Assembly (NCBI RefSeq): GCF_020179605.1
Contig: NZ_JAINZO010000001.1
Coordinates: 496,001-560,000 of the forward strand
DNA: 64,000 nt
Direction of reading: 5' to 3'
Source: Geomonas agri
Lineage (GTDB): Bacteria; Desulfobacterota; Desulfuromonadia; Geobacterales; Geobacteraceae
The position numbers and the translations under genes were made by a program. Every line of letters begins with the position of its first letter. The first letter of the stretch is position 1. Of the stretch, positions 8,138 to 16,723 are shown piece by piece. Under the pieces are notes generated by a model, which was not told the origin of the DNA, ran no database searches, and saw only the letters and a list, made by a program, of their open reading frames with translations.

Positions 8138-8575
8138 TCACACCCCGATATCTTCATTCCACAGTTCAGGTTTTTGCCGAATAAACTCTTCCATCATACC
8201 AATACACTGCTCGTCCTGCAGTACTTCAACGGTCACATTACGCGACCTGAGGACATCCTCTTCACCCATGAACGTGCGGTTCTCCCCGATTATGACATGC
8301 GGTATCCCATACAAGATAATGGCACCGCTGCACATAGGGCAAGGCGAGAGAGTGGTATAAAGCACGCAGTTCCGATATACAGAGGCGGGCTGGCGCCCGG
8401 CATTCTCCAGAGCATCCATCTCACCATGCAGAATAGCACTCCCTTGTTGCACTCTTCGGTTATGGCCCCTGCCGATAATTTTGCCGTCATGCACTATAAC
8501 CGACCCGATTGGTACTCCGCCTTCTGATAAACCGGTTCGAGCCTCTTCCAGAGCTGCTTGCATGAATTTGTCCAT
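8138..8575 (-). CDS. Cytosine deaminase of the yeast (FCY1) type
   Basis: Zinc-dependent deaminase expected to convert cytosine to uracil. The 145-residue chain has the zinc motif HGEMDALEN (His plus catalytic Glu) and PCPMC. Its wording follows yeast Fcy1 closely as I remember it: EGGVPIG, GRGHNRR, GSAILHGE, LYTTLSPCPMCSGAI, YGIP, VVGEN-like IIGEN, and the C-terminal ELWNEDIG matching the yeast end. It is therefore more likely a free-base cytosine deaminase than a tRNA adenosine deaminase. The start at 8575 has AGAGGA upstream. It is the last gene of the minus-strand cluster, 133 bases after cstA, so it may share its transcript. No signal peptide: cytoplasmic. Confidence 0.85.
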   Translation of the reverse strand: MDKFMQAALEEARTGLSEGGVPIGSVIVHDGKIIGRGHNRRVQQGSAILHGEMDALENAGRQPASVYRNCVLYTTLSPCPMCSGAIILYGIPHVIIGENRTFMGEEDVLRSRNVTVEVLQDEQCIGMMEEFIRQKPELWNEDIGV

Positions 8576-8708
8576 GTGAAAATTCCTCTCAGGGTTCAGT
8601 GCCGACAAACACTGGAATAGGCGCAGTGTATGCGATTTTGCCTCGCATTGATACGATACTGTAAATCACGATATCGTAAGTGACCAGGGTGACGAGTTTT
8701 CTCTGCTG

Positions 8709-10556
8709 TCATTCCTTCATTGGCAGATGGGGCACAGCCTCTTCCCGCTCCATGGCCAGCGCCAACACCCGGTCGCCATTACTGTCAGTCAATTTCTCGT
8801 CGATCCGCAGCAGTGCCTGCCAGCGCCGGAACGCAGAAACAAAGACGACCGTCATCAGCGCCATCAGGATGACAGACAGACTCGCCAAGAGATACAACCC
8901 CTTGGGCAGGAAGTTTCGGGTTATGTTGAGATACCCGGCCCACATACAAATCGGCATCATGAACAGGCCCGGACCGGCGGTGACCCAGGCATACTGTGCC
9001 TTGCCGAGCCGTATCAACATGATGGTTCCGATGACCAGTGCGCAGGTGGCCAGCAACTGGTTGCTCATGCCGAACAGCGGCCAGATGGTGGAGATGTCTC
9101 CGGTATAGACCAGATAACCCCAGGCCGAGGTGAACAGGGCACCGGTCAGGATGATACCGGGAGTCCAGGAGTTGTCGGCAAAAGGGGCATAAAGTTTGCC
9201 GAGCATCTCCTGCAGCAGGTAGCGCCCCACGCGGGTCCCCGCATCAACAGCGGTGAGGATGAAAACCGCCTCGAACATGATCGCAAAGTGATACCAGTAG
9301 GCCATCATCCCCTTCATGAAAGATAGGGATGAAAAAATATAGGCCATGCCCACCGCCAGAGATACGGCACCGCCGGGGCGTCCCTGGACCTGCTCGCCGA
9401 CTTGGCGAGACAGTTCCGGCAGGTTGACCGGAACAAGACCGAGCTTGGAATAAGCGGCGGGTGCAGCATTGATGGCAAAATAATCGGTCGGCAGCAGCAC
9501 ACAGGCAGCGATCAGAGCCATGATAGCAACAAAGCCTTCCACCAGCATTGCGCCGTAGCCGACAAAGAGGATGTCGCGTTCATTGGCAATCATCTTCGGC
9601 GTGGTGCCGGTGCCGATAATGGCATGGAAACCGGATAGGGCACCACAGGCGATGGTGATGAAAAGAAACGGAAAGGCGGCACCCGGGATGATCGGGCCGC
9701 CACCGAAGAAATAGGGTGTAATGGCCGGCATGTGCAAGGTCGGATGGACGAATACAATACCCAGGGCTAGAGCGCCGATGGTGCCGATTTTCAGGTAGGT
9801 GGAGAGATAGTCGCGGGGCACCAGCAGAAACCAGACCGGCAGGGTGGAAGCGGCAAAGCCATAGGCCGGAAGGAGTAGCGCGAGCTGTTTCTTGGAAAAG
9901 GTCAACATGCCCGCCAGGGTCGGGTCGGCGGCGACATAGGGGCCGGCATAGATCGACAGCGCCAGCAGCAACACGCCAATGATGCTCCCCCCTCTGATGT
10001 CGCCGGGGCGGATCTTCTGCATGTAGATTCCCATGATCATGGCGATGGGCATGGTGGCAAAGACGGTGAATGTCCCCCAGGGACTGTTGAACATGGCGTT
10101 GACCACGGCGATGCAGAGCCCGGCCAGGGTCAGGATCAGGATGAAGAGCACGGCGACTGAAGCTACTTTCCCCGCCACCGTACCGATCTCGGCTTCAGCG
10201 ATGACCGAGATGCTTTTCCCCTTGTGCCGCACCGAGGCAAACAGCACGACCATGTCGTGCACCCCGCCCGCAAGCACTGCACCGATCAAAATCCAGAGCG
10301 CACCCGGGAGGAAACCGAACTGGGCCGCCAGCACCGGACCCAAGAGCGGTCCGGCTGCAGCAATGGCGGCAAAGTGATGACCGAAGAGGAGGTACTTATT
10401 GGTCTTCAGGTAATCATGGCCGTCTGCGTAGCGCACAGCAGGTGTTTCCAGTTCCACGCGCAGGTCCATGACCCTGTTAGCCAGAAACAGTCCGTAGAAC
10501 CGGTAGGCGATGGCGAAAAGACAGGCCGCAGTAAAAATAAGAGTGAATGAATTCAT
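8709..10556 (-). CDS. cstA: Carbon starvation protein CstA, pyruvate/peptide transporter family
   Basis: A 615-residue integral membrane protein with about 15 hydrophobic segments. Family signatures include ANRVMDLRVELETPAVRYAD near the N terminus, FGHHFAAIAAAGPLLGPVLA, LIGAVLAGGVHDMVVLFASV and the SGFHAIIGTGTTPKMIANE loop. CstA relatives import pyruvate or peptides during carbon limitation. Its ATG overlaps the stop of the upstream amidohydrolase gene in ATGA, which implies translational coupling. Placement in a cluster of exported hydrolases suggests it takes up a product released in the periplasm; the substrate is not evident. Confidence 0.93.
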   Translation of the reverse strand: MNSFTLIFTAACLFAIAYRFYGLFLANRVMDLRVELETPAVRYADGHDYLKTNKYLLFGHHFAAIAAAGPLLGPVLAAQFGFLPGALWILIGAVLAGGVHDMVVLFASVRHKGKSISVIAEAEIGTVAGKVASVAVLFILILTLAGLCIAVVNAMFNSPWGTFTVFATMPIAMIMGIYMQKIRPGDIRGGSIIGVLLLALSIYAGPYVAADPTLAGMLTFSKKQLALLLPAYGFAASTLPVWFLLVPRDYLSTYLKIGTIGALALGIVFVHPTLHMPAITPYFFGGGPIIPGAAFPFLFITIACGALSGFHAIIGTGTTPKMIANERDILFVGYGAMLVEGFVAIMALIAACVLLPTDYFAINAAPAAYSKLGLVPVNLPELSRQVGEQVQGRPGGAVSLAVGMAYIFSSLSFMKGMMAYWYHFAIMFEAVFILTAVDAGTRVGRYLLQEMLGKLYAPFADNSWTPGIILTGALFTSAWGYLVYTGDISTIWPLFGMSNQLLATCALVIGTIMLIRLGKAQYAWVTAGPGLFMMPICMWAGYLNITRNFLPKGLYLLASLSVILMALMTVVFVSAFRRWQALLRIDEKLTDSNGDRVLALAMEREEAVPHLPMKE

Positions 10557-11956
10557 GGGACACCTGCCACGCTGTTGGACTCGACGATCTTCAGGGCAAG
10601 CTTTCTTGCCTCCTGCATGACCATCTCTTCATCCAACGTAAGAAGCTTCCTGTTCTTCATGACAACCTTGCCGTTAATGATCACGGTTTCCACATCCGTT
10701 CCGTGTGCGGCATACACAAGCTGTGAGTAAACGTTGTACAACGGAATCAGGTGTGGGCTATTAAGGTCAATCACGATCAGGTCGGCCCGCTTCCCCTCTT
10801 CCAACGAACCGATGCGCTTTTCCAGCCCCAATGCCTTCGCGCCGCCGATGGTGGCTGCTTTGACCGTGTCGCGGGCACTCATGGCAGTCGGATCAAGCCG
10901 TGACACCTTTTGTAGCAACGCGGCGGCGTTCATCTCTTTGAACATGTCCAGATTGTTATTGCTGGCTGCCCCGTCGGTACCGAGTCCGACGGCGATGCCA
11001 GCCCGGAGCATCTCCGGTACGGGGGCAACACCGCTGGCCAGTTTCATGTTGCTTTCGGGATTATGGGCCACACCCACCCGTCTTTCCGCCATGAGTCGGA
11101 TTTCTCCGGCGGTCGGATATACGGCATGGGCCACGATGACCGTGCCCCCGAAAAAGCCGAGATGATCGAGATGCTCAAAGGGGGGCACGCCGTATTTTAC
11201 CGTGATGTCGCTGACCTCCTCGCGGGTTTCGGCAACATGTATCGAAAGCGGCAGCCCCAAAGCGTCAGCCAGTTTTTTTGCGGACTTGAGCGTATCAGGG
11301 GAGCAGGTGTACGGAGAGTGGGGTCCGACCGCAATCGTTATCAGCGGGTCGTTGTTCCACTTGGAAGCCAACTTTTCAATGGTCGTAAAACTCTCTTCAG
11401 GGCTTTTGCTGTCAGGTGTTGGAAAATCAAGCACCGCTTGCGCCACAACCGCTCTGACGCCGGCTTTTTTCGACGCTTGAGCGAGTTCGTCCGCAAAAAA
11501 ATACATGTCGCTGAAGGTGGTCGTGCCGGAGCGAATCATTTCAGCCAGCGCCAGGTTGGCGCCGGTGCGGACTGAAGCGGCGGTGATGAACTGGGCCTCG
11601 GCCGGCCAGATATGCTTCGTGAGCCAGGTGTCAAGCGGCAGGTCGTCGGCCAGCCCCCGGAAGAGGGTCATGGCTGCGTGGGTATGGGTGTTCACCAGGC
11701 CGGGCATGATGACTTTGCCCGCCGCATCGATGTTCTGCGCGGCGGTATATCTCTTTTCCATGCTTGCCGAAGGGCCGATGGCCACTATGACACCCCTGTC
11801 TACAACAACGCTGCCGTGTTCGAGAATGGTCATGCCGTCATCCATAGAAACGACCAAACCGTCGGCAATGATAAGATCCACCGGGGGTGTCGCACCATTC
11901 ACGTTTCGACAGCCGACAATCAAAAACAAGATAAAAACAAGGTTCAATACTTTCAT
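10553..11956 (-). CDS. Lipoprotein amidohydrolase of the MTA/SAH deaminase (MtaD-like) family
   Basis: A 467-residue metal-dependent amidohydrolase. The body matches 5-methylthioadenosine/S-adenosylhomocysteine deaminases and related ATZ/TRZ hydrolases: PGLVNTHTHAAMTLFRGLAD (metal His pair), SIHVAETREEV, VAHAVYP and LGTDGAASNNNLDMFKEM. Unusually, the N terminus is a lipoprotein signal with lipobox LIVGC (Cys at 16), so the enzyme is predicted to sit in the cell envelope rather than the cytosol. Related proteins also act on guanine, triazines and other amines, so the substrate is open. Coupled by ATGA overlap to cstA downstream and 76 bases after the flavoprotein gene. Confidence 0.85.
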   Translation of the reverse strand: MKVLNLVFILFLIVGCRNVNGATPPVDLIIADGLVVSMDDGMTILEHGSVVVDRGVIVAIGPSASMEKRYTAAQNIDAAGKVIMPGLVNTHTHAAMTLFRGLADDLPLDTWLTKHIWPAEAQFITAASVRTGANLALAEMIRSGTTTFSDMYFFADELAQASKKAGVRAVVAQAVLDFPTPDSKSPEESFTTIEKLASKWNNDPLITIAVGPHSPYTCSPDTLKSAKKLADALGLPLSIHVAETREEVSDITVKYGVPPFEHLDHLGFFGGTVIVAHAVYPTAGEIRLMAERRVGVAHNPESNMKLASGVAPVPEMLRAGIAVGLGTDGAASNNNLDMFKEMNAAALLQKVSRLDPTAMSARDTVKAATIGGAKALGLEKRIGSLEEGKRADLIVIDLNSPHLIPLYNVYSQLVYAAHGTDVETVIINGKVVMKNRKLLTLDEEMVMQEARKLALKIVESNSVAGVP

Positions 11957-12032
11957 CTAGTTGAGGCCTCCGTCCTGAAGGTGATAACCGCTACGGTTGG
12001 ATGCGCATCTGGGGCCATCCTGAACGGAAACA

Positions 12033-13601
12033 TCATGGTTTTGTTTTATCTGCCAGTTCCGCCGCAGCTGCCCGGCCCGCCACACGGCCGGTCAGAATGG
12101 ACGCTCCCAAGAAGGTTCCTTCAAGTGAAGCTTTCCCATTGACACCGGCGAGACCGGTCAGTTCCCCGGCGGCATAGAGGCCGGGAATGCGCCCTCCCGA
12201 CTCATCGAGGACCCGACAGGACCCATCGATTGATACGCCCCCCATGCTTTTTCGTGCCAGCGGGTAGAACTGAACGGCGTAAAAAGGCGCCCGTTCGATC
12301 CTGCTCGGATTGGACCAGGGGGTACGGCAGCAGCCGATGCGGCCGAAATCAACGTCGTTACCCGCGGTTATCATAGCGTTCCAGCGGTTCACGGTCTCAG
12401 TGAGCGTCTGCGGTGGAAGTCCCGCAGCCGCCGCCAGCTCCGCTATAGTCGGTGCGGATTTCACAAACTGGCTGCTTTGTGGGTTATTGAAAAGCCCCTC
12501 TTCTATCGACTCCCGGCTCCAGCCTGATATAAAAAAACTGCTGCGGGCCGCACTGTCAAATACCGCCCAGTAGGTGCCGCCGGGCTGTTTCATCAGTTCG
12601 GGAAATGTCGTCTTGGTGTCCTGAGATTCGTTGACAAAACGTCGGCCTGCCCTGTTGACCCAGATCGACTGCTGACTGAAAGCGTTCAATCCTCGCGAGC
12701 CGGTGATGTCGGAGGGACTGTGCAGCCCTGTGGAATAGTTCCACTGGTACTGCATGTTGAGCAATCGGGCGCCCACGGCCCGGGCCATGTCATGGCCTGA
12801 GCCCGTGGCGTTTATTCCGGCGCCTACCAGGATCTTTTCCGGAAGGGGCTGTTTGTCGGACCAATAACTTCTCACCATCTTCATATTGCCCTGAAAGCCT
12901 CCCGTCGCCAGTATCACGACCGGCGCAAGGTAATCGACAGCTACCTTGTCTTTGAGCCGCTGTGTCCTGATGCCTGAAATCCGGCCGCTTTTGTCCCTGA
13001 TCAACGAAAGCGCCTTATGGCCGTAGAAAAACTTCACCCTGCTATTCTGCGTGCACCCCCGGTAGATCGGATCGACCAGTCCTCTCCCTTTGCCGATGAC
13101 TTTATGCCAGCGCGGGACACTGTTTCCCGGCATGAGGACCGGGCTCTTCTCAAAACGGACGTCCAGCCCGACAAGCCAATCGTAAATTTCACGGCGAGAC
13201 TCGTTCGTGTAATAACGCACCCATTCGACATCGGGACCGGGACCGTTCGGGTCGCTACCATAGGTCATGAAATCGTTAAAAGCGATCTGCGGCGAATCGA
13301 TGATGCCGGCATTCGCCTGCTCCGGTGTGCCTACGATGCAGAGAGCCCCCTCGCTCATCGTTGCGGTCCCGCCATAAAGAGGCTGCATCTCAATGACGGC
13401 AACATCAAAACCTTTTTGCGCCAACTCCCAGGTGGCAGAGAGTCCCGCTATGCCGGCACCAACCACGACGACATCATGCCGTTGTTCTTTTTCTGCTGCC
13501 AGAATTAGGGGCGGCGGAACCATGACCAGAATGATGGCAAAGAGCATCACCTGTGTGATGATCTTATCAGCCGCCTTTCGAAGCATTGTCGTATCAGGCA
13601 T
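12033..13601 (-). CDS. Exported FAD-dependent reductase/dehydrogenase (flavocytochrome c flavoprotein-like)
   Basis: A 522-residue FAD protein with a Sec signal (IITQVMLFAIILVMVPPPLI, cleavage near LAAEK) and a Rossmann motif DVVVVGAGIAGLSATWELA. It belongs to the fumarate reductase/urocanate reductase/ketosteroid dehydrogenase superfamily (FAD_binding_2) and ends with PGLYAAGELTG and GASILTGRVAGRAAA. The positions that in Shewanella fumarate reductase bind and protonate the dicarboxylate do not look conserved: HHTMGG is RKSMGG here, and GANRLGG is GVNGKAS. A different substrate is therefore likely. The tetraheme cytochrome gene lies 42 bases upstream and is the natural electron donor or acceptor. 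Function could be reduction or oxidation. Confidence 0.82.
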   Translation of the reverse strand: MPDTTMLRKAADKIITQVMLFAIILVMVPPPLILAAEKEQRHDVVVVGAGIAGLSATWELAQKGFDVAVIEMQPLYGGTATMSEGALCIVGTPEQANAGIIDSPQIAFNDFMTYGSDPNGPGPDVEWVRYYTNESRREIYDWLVGLDVRFEKSPVLMPGNSVPRWHKVIGKGRGLVDPIYRGCTQNSRVKFFYGHKALSLIRDKSGRISGIRTQRLKDKVAVDYLAPVVILATGGFQGNMKMVRSYWSDKQPLPEKILVGAGINATGSGHDMARAVGARLLNMQYQWNYSTGLHSPSDITGSRGLNAFSQQSIWVNRAGRRFVNESQDTKTTFPELMKQPGGTYWAVFDSAARSSFFISGWSRESIEEGLFNNPQSSQFVKSAPTIAELAAAAGLPPQTLTETVNRWNAMITAGNDVDFGRIGCCRTPWSNPSRIERAPFYAVQFYPLARKSMGGVSIDGSCRVLDESGGRIPGLYAAGELTGLAGVNGKASLEGTFLGASILTGRVAGRAAAAELADKTKP

Positions 13602-13643
13602 ATGTGATCCATCCCTTTGACCGGTAGAGTTATTTGTTCAAAA

Positions 13644-13988
13644 TCAGGGTGTTTTGAAGCCAAAAGCGTGGCACTGAAGGCAGTAATTTTCCGATTTGGC
13701 GTGCTGATGATGACAGAAATTGCAATCGAGTTCCGTACCGTAGTGCGGAGAGATATGAGGATTTCTCGGTTTGACGCCTTTTGTCTTTTCCGCAAGCTGT
13801 ATCGTGCTGCCGTGGCAGGCGACACATTGTTCCATGGTCGGCACTTCCCGTTCATGGTCCTTCCCATGGCATTGTTCACAGGTGATGTTCGCCAGCGAAT
13901 GATAGTTTTTTCCCGGCAGGGCTGCACTGCAGGGCCGGCTCAATACGACAGCCGTCATGACACACAACAAAACCCTTGCTGGAATCAT
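13644..13988 (-). CDS. Periplasmic tetraheme cytochrome c (flavocytochrome c heme-domain type)
   Basis: A 114-residue protein with a signal peptide (VLLCVMTAVVLSRPCSAALP) and four CXXCH heme sites: CEQCH, CVACH, CNFCH and CLQCH. Spacing and surrounding residues (CVACHGS, LAEKT, HISPHYG, AKSENYCLQCHAFGF) parallel the N-terminal heme domain of Shewanella flavocytochrome c3, but here it is a separate polypeptide. ATG 13988 is preferred to the far upstream 14102 because AGGAG lies 8 bases before it and it begins the signal peptide. It should carry electrons between the periplasmic pool and the flavoprotein encoded directly downstream. Confidence 0.9.
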   Translation of the reverse strand: MIPARVLLCVMTAVVLSRPCSAALPGKNYHSLANITCEQCHGKDHEREVPTMEQCVACHGSTIQLAEKTKGVKPRNPHISPHYGTELDCNFCHHQHAKSENYCLQCHAFGFKTP

Positions 13989-14034
13989 TCTGCAGCTCCT
14001 TTTGCGGCACGGCCGCTTTTCATAAGAGGAAAGG

Positions 14035-14907
14035 CTACTGTTTCGTAAAATATTCCGCCGTTGTCCTGACGGATTTGATCCCGACTGAAATGGTCGAACC
14101 ATCCACTTTTCTGCCGTGCAGGACGAATTCGCTCAGGCCGGTGTGGTTGCTGCTGCCCCAGTCATAGGTATAGCCGAGTCGGGTCCAGGGGTAGGGGGAT
14201 GAGCCGGTGCTGTAGATGTTTCTGGTGCGGTTGTTGAACCAGGAGGAATAGGTTTTGAATACCCCGTAGTCCGTCCCTTCGGTCGCCCTGACCTTGTTGT
14301 TCAGATCCAGCATGCGGAAGGGGTCGCTCGGAAAGCTGGTTTCGCAGGCCGTATCGGATATCTCGCTGTCGGGACAGGGGCGGAAAAGGTCCTGCGGCGA
14401 GACCCACATCTCGAGCATGTATTTCGCCTCTTTGGGATCACCCGCAACGGCATATTCGGGTGGCAACCCCAGTAACTGGGCGATCCGTAACGGCTGTGGC
14501 ACGGTGTTCCCGAAGTAGTTCCTGATCTCCGGCACCACGGTCACCCAGGAATCGTACTTATAGGTCGGGCATTCGCCCCCTTCCACGCAGGCTGTATTGC
14601 CGCTGCAGCCAGCAGGATCTGAGCATTTGTAGTATTTTCCAGCATCCCCCAGCCAGGTCACCACCAGCAGCCGTGACCCGACCACGCCGTTTTCCCAGAC
14701 CAGATCGGGATTCTCGTTGTTGATAGGTGTTAAGTAGCGTGAAATCTCTGCCGGAGTTGCCGTGCGGGCATCGGCCACGGCGCTGGAATACTGCGCCTGC
14801 AGGCTGACCGGTGTCGGAGAGCGCTCCGACGAAGCGCTGCCGCAGGCGGCCAGCAGGCAGATGACAGATAAAAGCGACAAGGTGGTCGTAAGCTTAGGAG
14901 ATCGCAC
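14035..14907 (-). CDS. Lipoprotein of unknown function
   Basis: A 290-residue protein with a lipoprotein signal (LLSVICLLAACGS, Cys at about 22). Not recognised as any enzyme family. The mature part has eight further Cys in two clusters (KCSDPAGCSGNTACVEGGEC and CPDSEISDTAC), many aromatic residues and an SWVTVVPEIRNYFG stretch, which suggests a disulfide-bonded envelope protein. It starts 9 bases after the metallophosphoesterase stop and is followed 46 bases later by the cytochrome gene, so it is tightly embedded in the cluster and may be an accessory or substrate-binding component. Confidence 0.7.
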   Translation of the reverse strand: MRSPKLTTTLSLLSVICLLAACGSASSERSPTPVSLQAQYSSAVADARTATPAEISRYLTPINNENPDLVWENGVVGSRLLVVTWLGDAGKYYKCSDPAGCSGNTACVEGGECPTYKYDSWVTVVPEIRNYFGNTVPQPLRIAQLLGLPPEYAVAGDPKEAKYMLEMWVSPQDLFRPCPDSEISDTACETSFPSDPFRMLDLNNKVRATEGTDYGVFKTYSSWFNNRTRNIYSTGSSPYPWTRLGYTYDWGSSNHTGLSEFVLHGRKVDGSTISVGIKSVRTTAEYFTKQ

Positions 14908-14916
14908 GGAGCCTCC

Positions 14917-16650
14917 TTAGTAATTGGCGATTATGCTCTGCATTGCAGGGCTCAGCTGCTTGACGAGCTCGGCGTTGTACGCATGGGACGTTATGTCTGC
15001 GCGCACCGCGTCGTTGGCGCCGAATATCCGTGCCGCGGCGATTGCATATCCGCGTGATTTATCGGCTGGGGACCCCGGCGCAACGGCTGGATCGACATTG
15101 GTGATCTTGATTGAAATGGTATTGTCAGCGTTGCGGTAGATATCAAAAAGTCGGAACTGCTGCGGGAAATCCAGGAGTGAAGAGGTTTCGACCTCCCAGA
15201 AGCTGTGAGCGGGGTCGCCCACTACGGCTTGGGGGGTAACGACGTTGCGGTGATAATGTCCCGAGATCCACAGGATCAGATTGTCGTAGCTGTGGAGAAT
15301 CGGGAGCAGTGTGGCCTCTGTGAAGCCGGGAGTCCGGAAAAAGGGGAAATTTGCCGTGTCGGTGGCGCTTATCTGCGGGTTGATCGGGACATGTGCCGCG
15401 ATGATCATGAGCTTGTTTTCGTCCTGACCTTTCTGCAGTTCGTTTTGGAGCCAGTCGAGACGATTTTGGTCGAGGCAGCCTAAGGCATAATTGGGCTGAC
15501 CTGCTCCCTTGCAGGTGTCGTCCAGAACAATGACTTTGATTGGTATGCCGGCCTTAGGTTCGTAGCTGTAAGAAGCGAAATCGTTTTCCAGGTTTGTCTG
15601 GGTGAAACCGTGCCCGATGGGGTTCGAAGTAGTTGCAAAAAATTCCTTCATCCAATTGAGACTTGACGATTCGGGGGTGGCAAGAGTCCGTCGGGCAGGA
15701 TCGGCGACCACGGTCGGTGGGGTGGCAAAGTTCTCCTGTGGACCGGACAATATTACCCTGCCTAAGGGATCGGAACCATCGACTACCCCCATATACGGAC
15801 CGCTTCGGTATACGCCGCCGGCTGATGGCGGACCGAGTTCCAGGTTGAGCACGGTGTTGCCGATATGCGCCAGCCGTGTCTTCTCGTTTTCGTAGGAAGA
15901 TCCCATCCAGAACTGGTCGTGGTTGCCGATGACCTGATACCAGGGTATCGCCTTGTCGATTCCTGCAGCCTTAAAAGGTTTCTGATAATCGATGGTATCG
16001 GCTCCCAGATGAGCGCCGGAACTCGGAGTAATGACCTTGCCGTCCAGGACATCGATATACCAGCGCAGCTCGTTATATTGGGAGTTGTTGATGGCGTCAC
16101 CGAGGAAGATGCCGAAATCCAATGGCGACTTTTTGTGCAAGGCGTTGACCGTCTGGACGGCAGCGTCAAGGACCTGGGGGGTCGAGAGCATGGTGGACGA
16201 CCAGGCCGACGACATGCCGGCTGAGGTTGGGCCATAGAGCGCGCTCCAGCCCACATAAAGGGGCTGGGCCGGGGATTCTTTGTCGGCAATGTGGGTGTCG
16301 GTCATGGCAAAAAAAGACAAAAGACGCGTGGCATTGGGCGAGCCGTCATAGGCGGGCGCGAGTTCGGTCCGTTTAACCGAAGCCAGCCCTGAACCTGTAT
16401 GCCAGGCGTTGTAGCCGAATTGCGAGTAGAGATGCACATCCGCCGGGTTGATCTGTGGCGTATCCGCCGGCAGCCCTATGGGAAGGATCTGCTGCTGGGC
16501 AGTGGTGAATACTTCTTTCGCGATTGGCCATTGCACAACTGGCGGAGTATTGGAGTCGCCCCCTCCACATGCCGCCAGCTGCAATTGGATTGCCATGGCA
16601 AGAAGTACGCTTAAGGCCCTGAGATGCTGATGATACCTCTTCGTCACCAT
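14917..16650 (-). CDS. Exported metallophosphoesterase, TIGR03768-like
   Basis: A 577-residue calcineurin-like metallophosphoesterase predicted to be a lipoprotein (LQLAACGGG, Cys at about 29). Metal-binding motifs occur in order: FFAMTDTHI, FGIFLGDAINN, VIGNHDQFW, MIIAAHVPIN and ISGHYHRN. The long N-terminal region with DVHLYSQFGYNAWHTGSG fits the family named TIGR03768. It probably cleaves phosphomono- or diesters in the envelope; the natural substrate is not known. It lies 73 bases after the DUF3089 gene and 9 bases before the next lipoprotein gene on the same strand. Confidence 0.82.
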   Translation of the reverse strand: MVTKRYHQHLRALSVLLAMAIQLQLAACGGGDSNTPPVVQWPIAKEVFTTAQQQILPIGLPADTPQINPADVHLYSQFGYNAWHTGSGLASVKRTELAPAYDGSPNATRLLSFFAMTDTHIADKESPAQPLYVGWSALYGPTSAGMSSAWSSTMLSTPQVLDAAVQTVNALHKKSPLDFGIFLGDAINNSQYNELRWYIDVLDGKVITPSSGAHLGADTIDYQKPFKAAGIDKAIPWYQVIGNHDQFWMGSSYENEKTRLAHIGNTVLNLELGPPSAGGVYRSGPYMGVVDGSDPLGRVILSGPQENFATPPTVVADPARRTLATPESSSLNWMKEFFATTSNPIGHGFTQTNLENDFASYSYEPKAGIPIKVIVLDDTCKGAGQPNYALGCLDQNRLDWLQNELQKGQDENKLMIIAAHVPINPQISATDTANFPFFRTPGFTEATLLPILHSYDNLILWISGHYHRNVVTPQAVVGDPAHSFWEVETSSLLDFPQQFRLFDIYRNADNTISIKITNVDPAVAPGSPADKSRGYAIAAARIFGANDAVRADITSHAYNAELVKQLSPAMQSIIANY

Positions 16651-16723
16651 GATCTCTCCCGTAAAACTTAACTGTTTCCGTTGGTGAACTTAAAGCGCAG
16701 CATACCTTTCCGGTGGTTATCCT

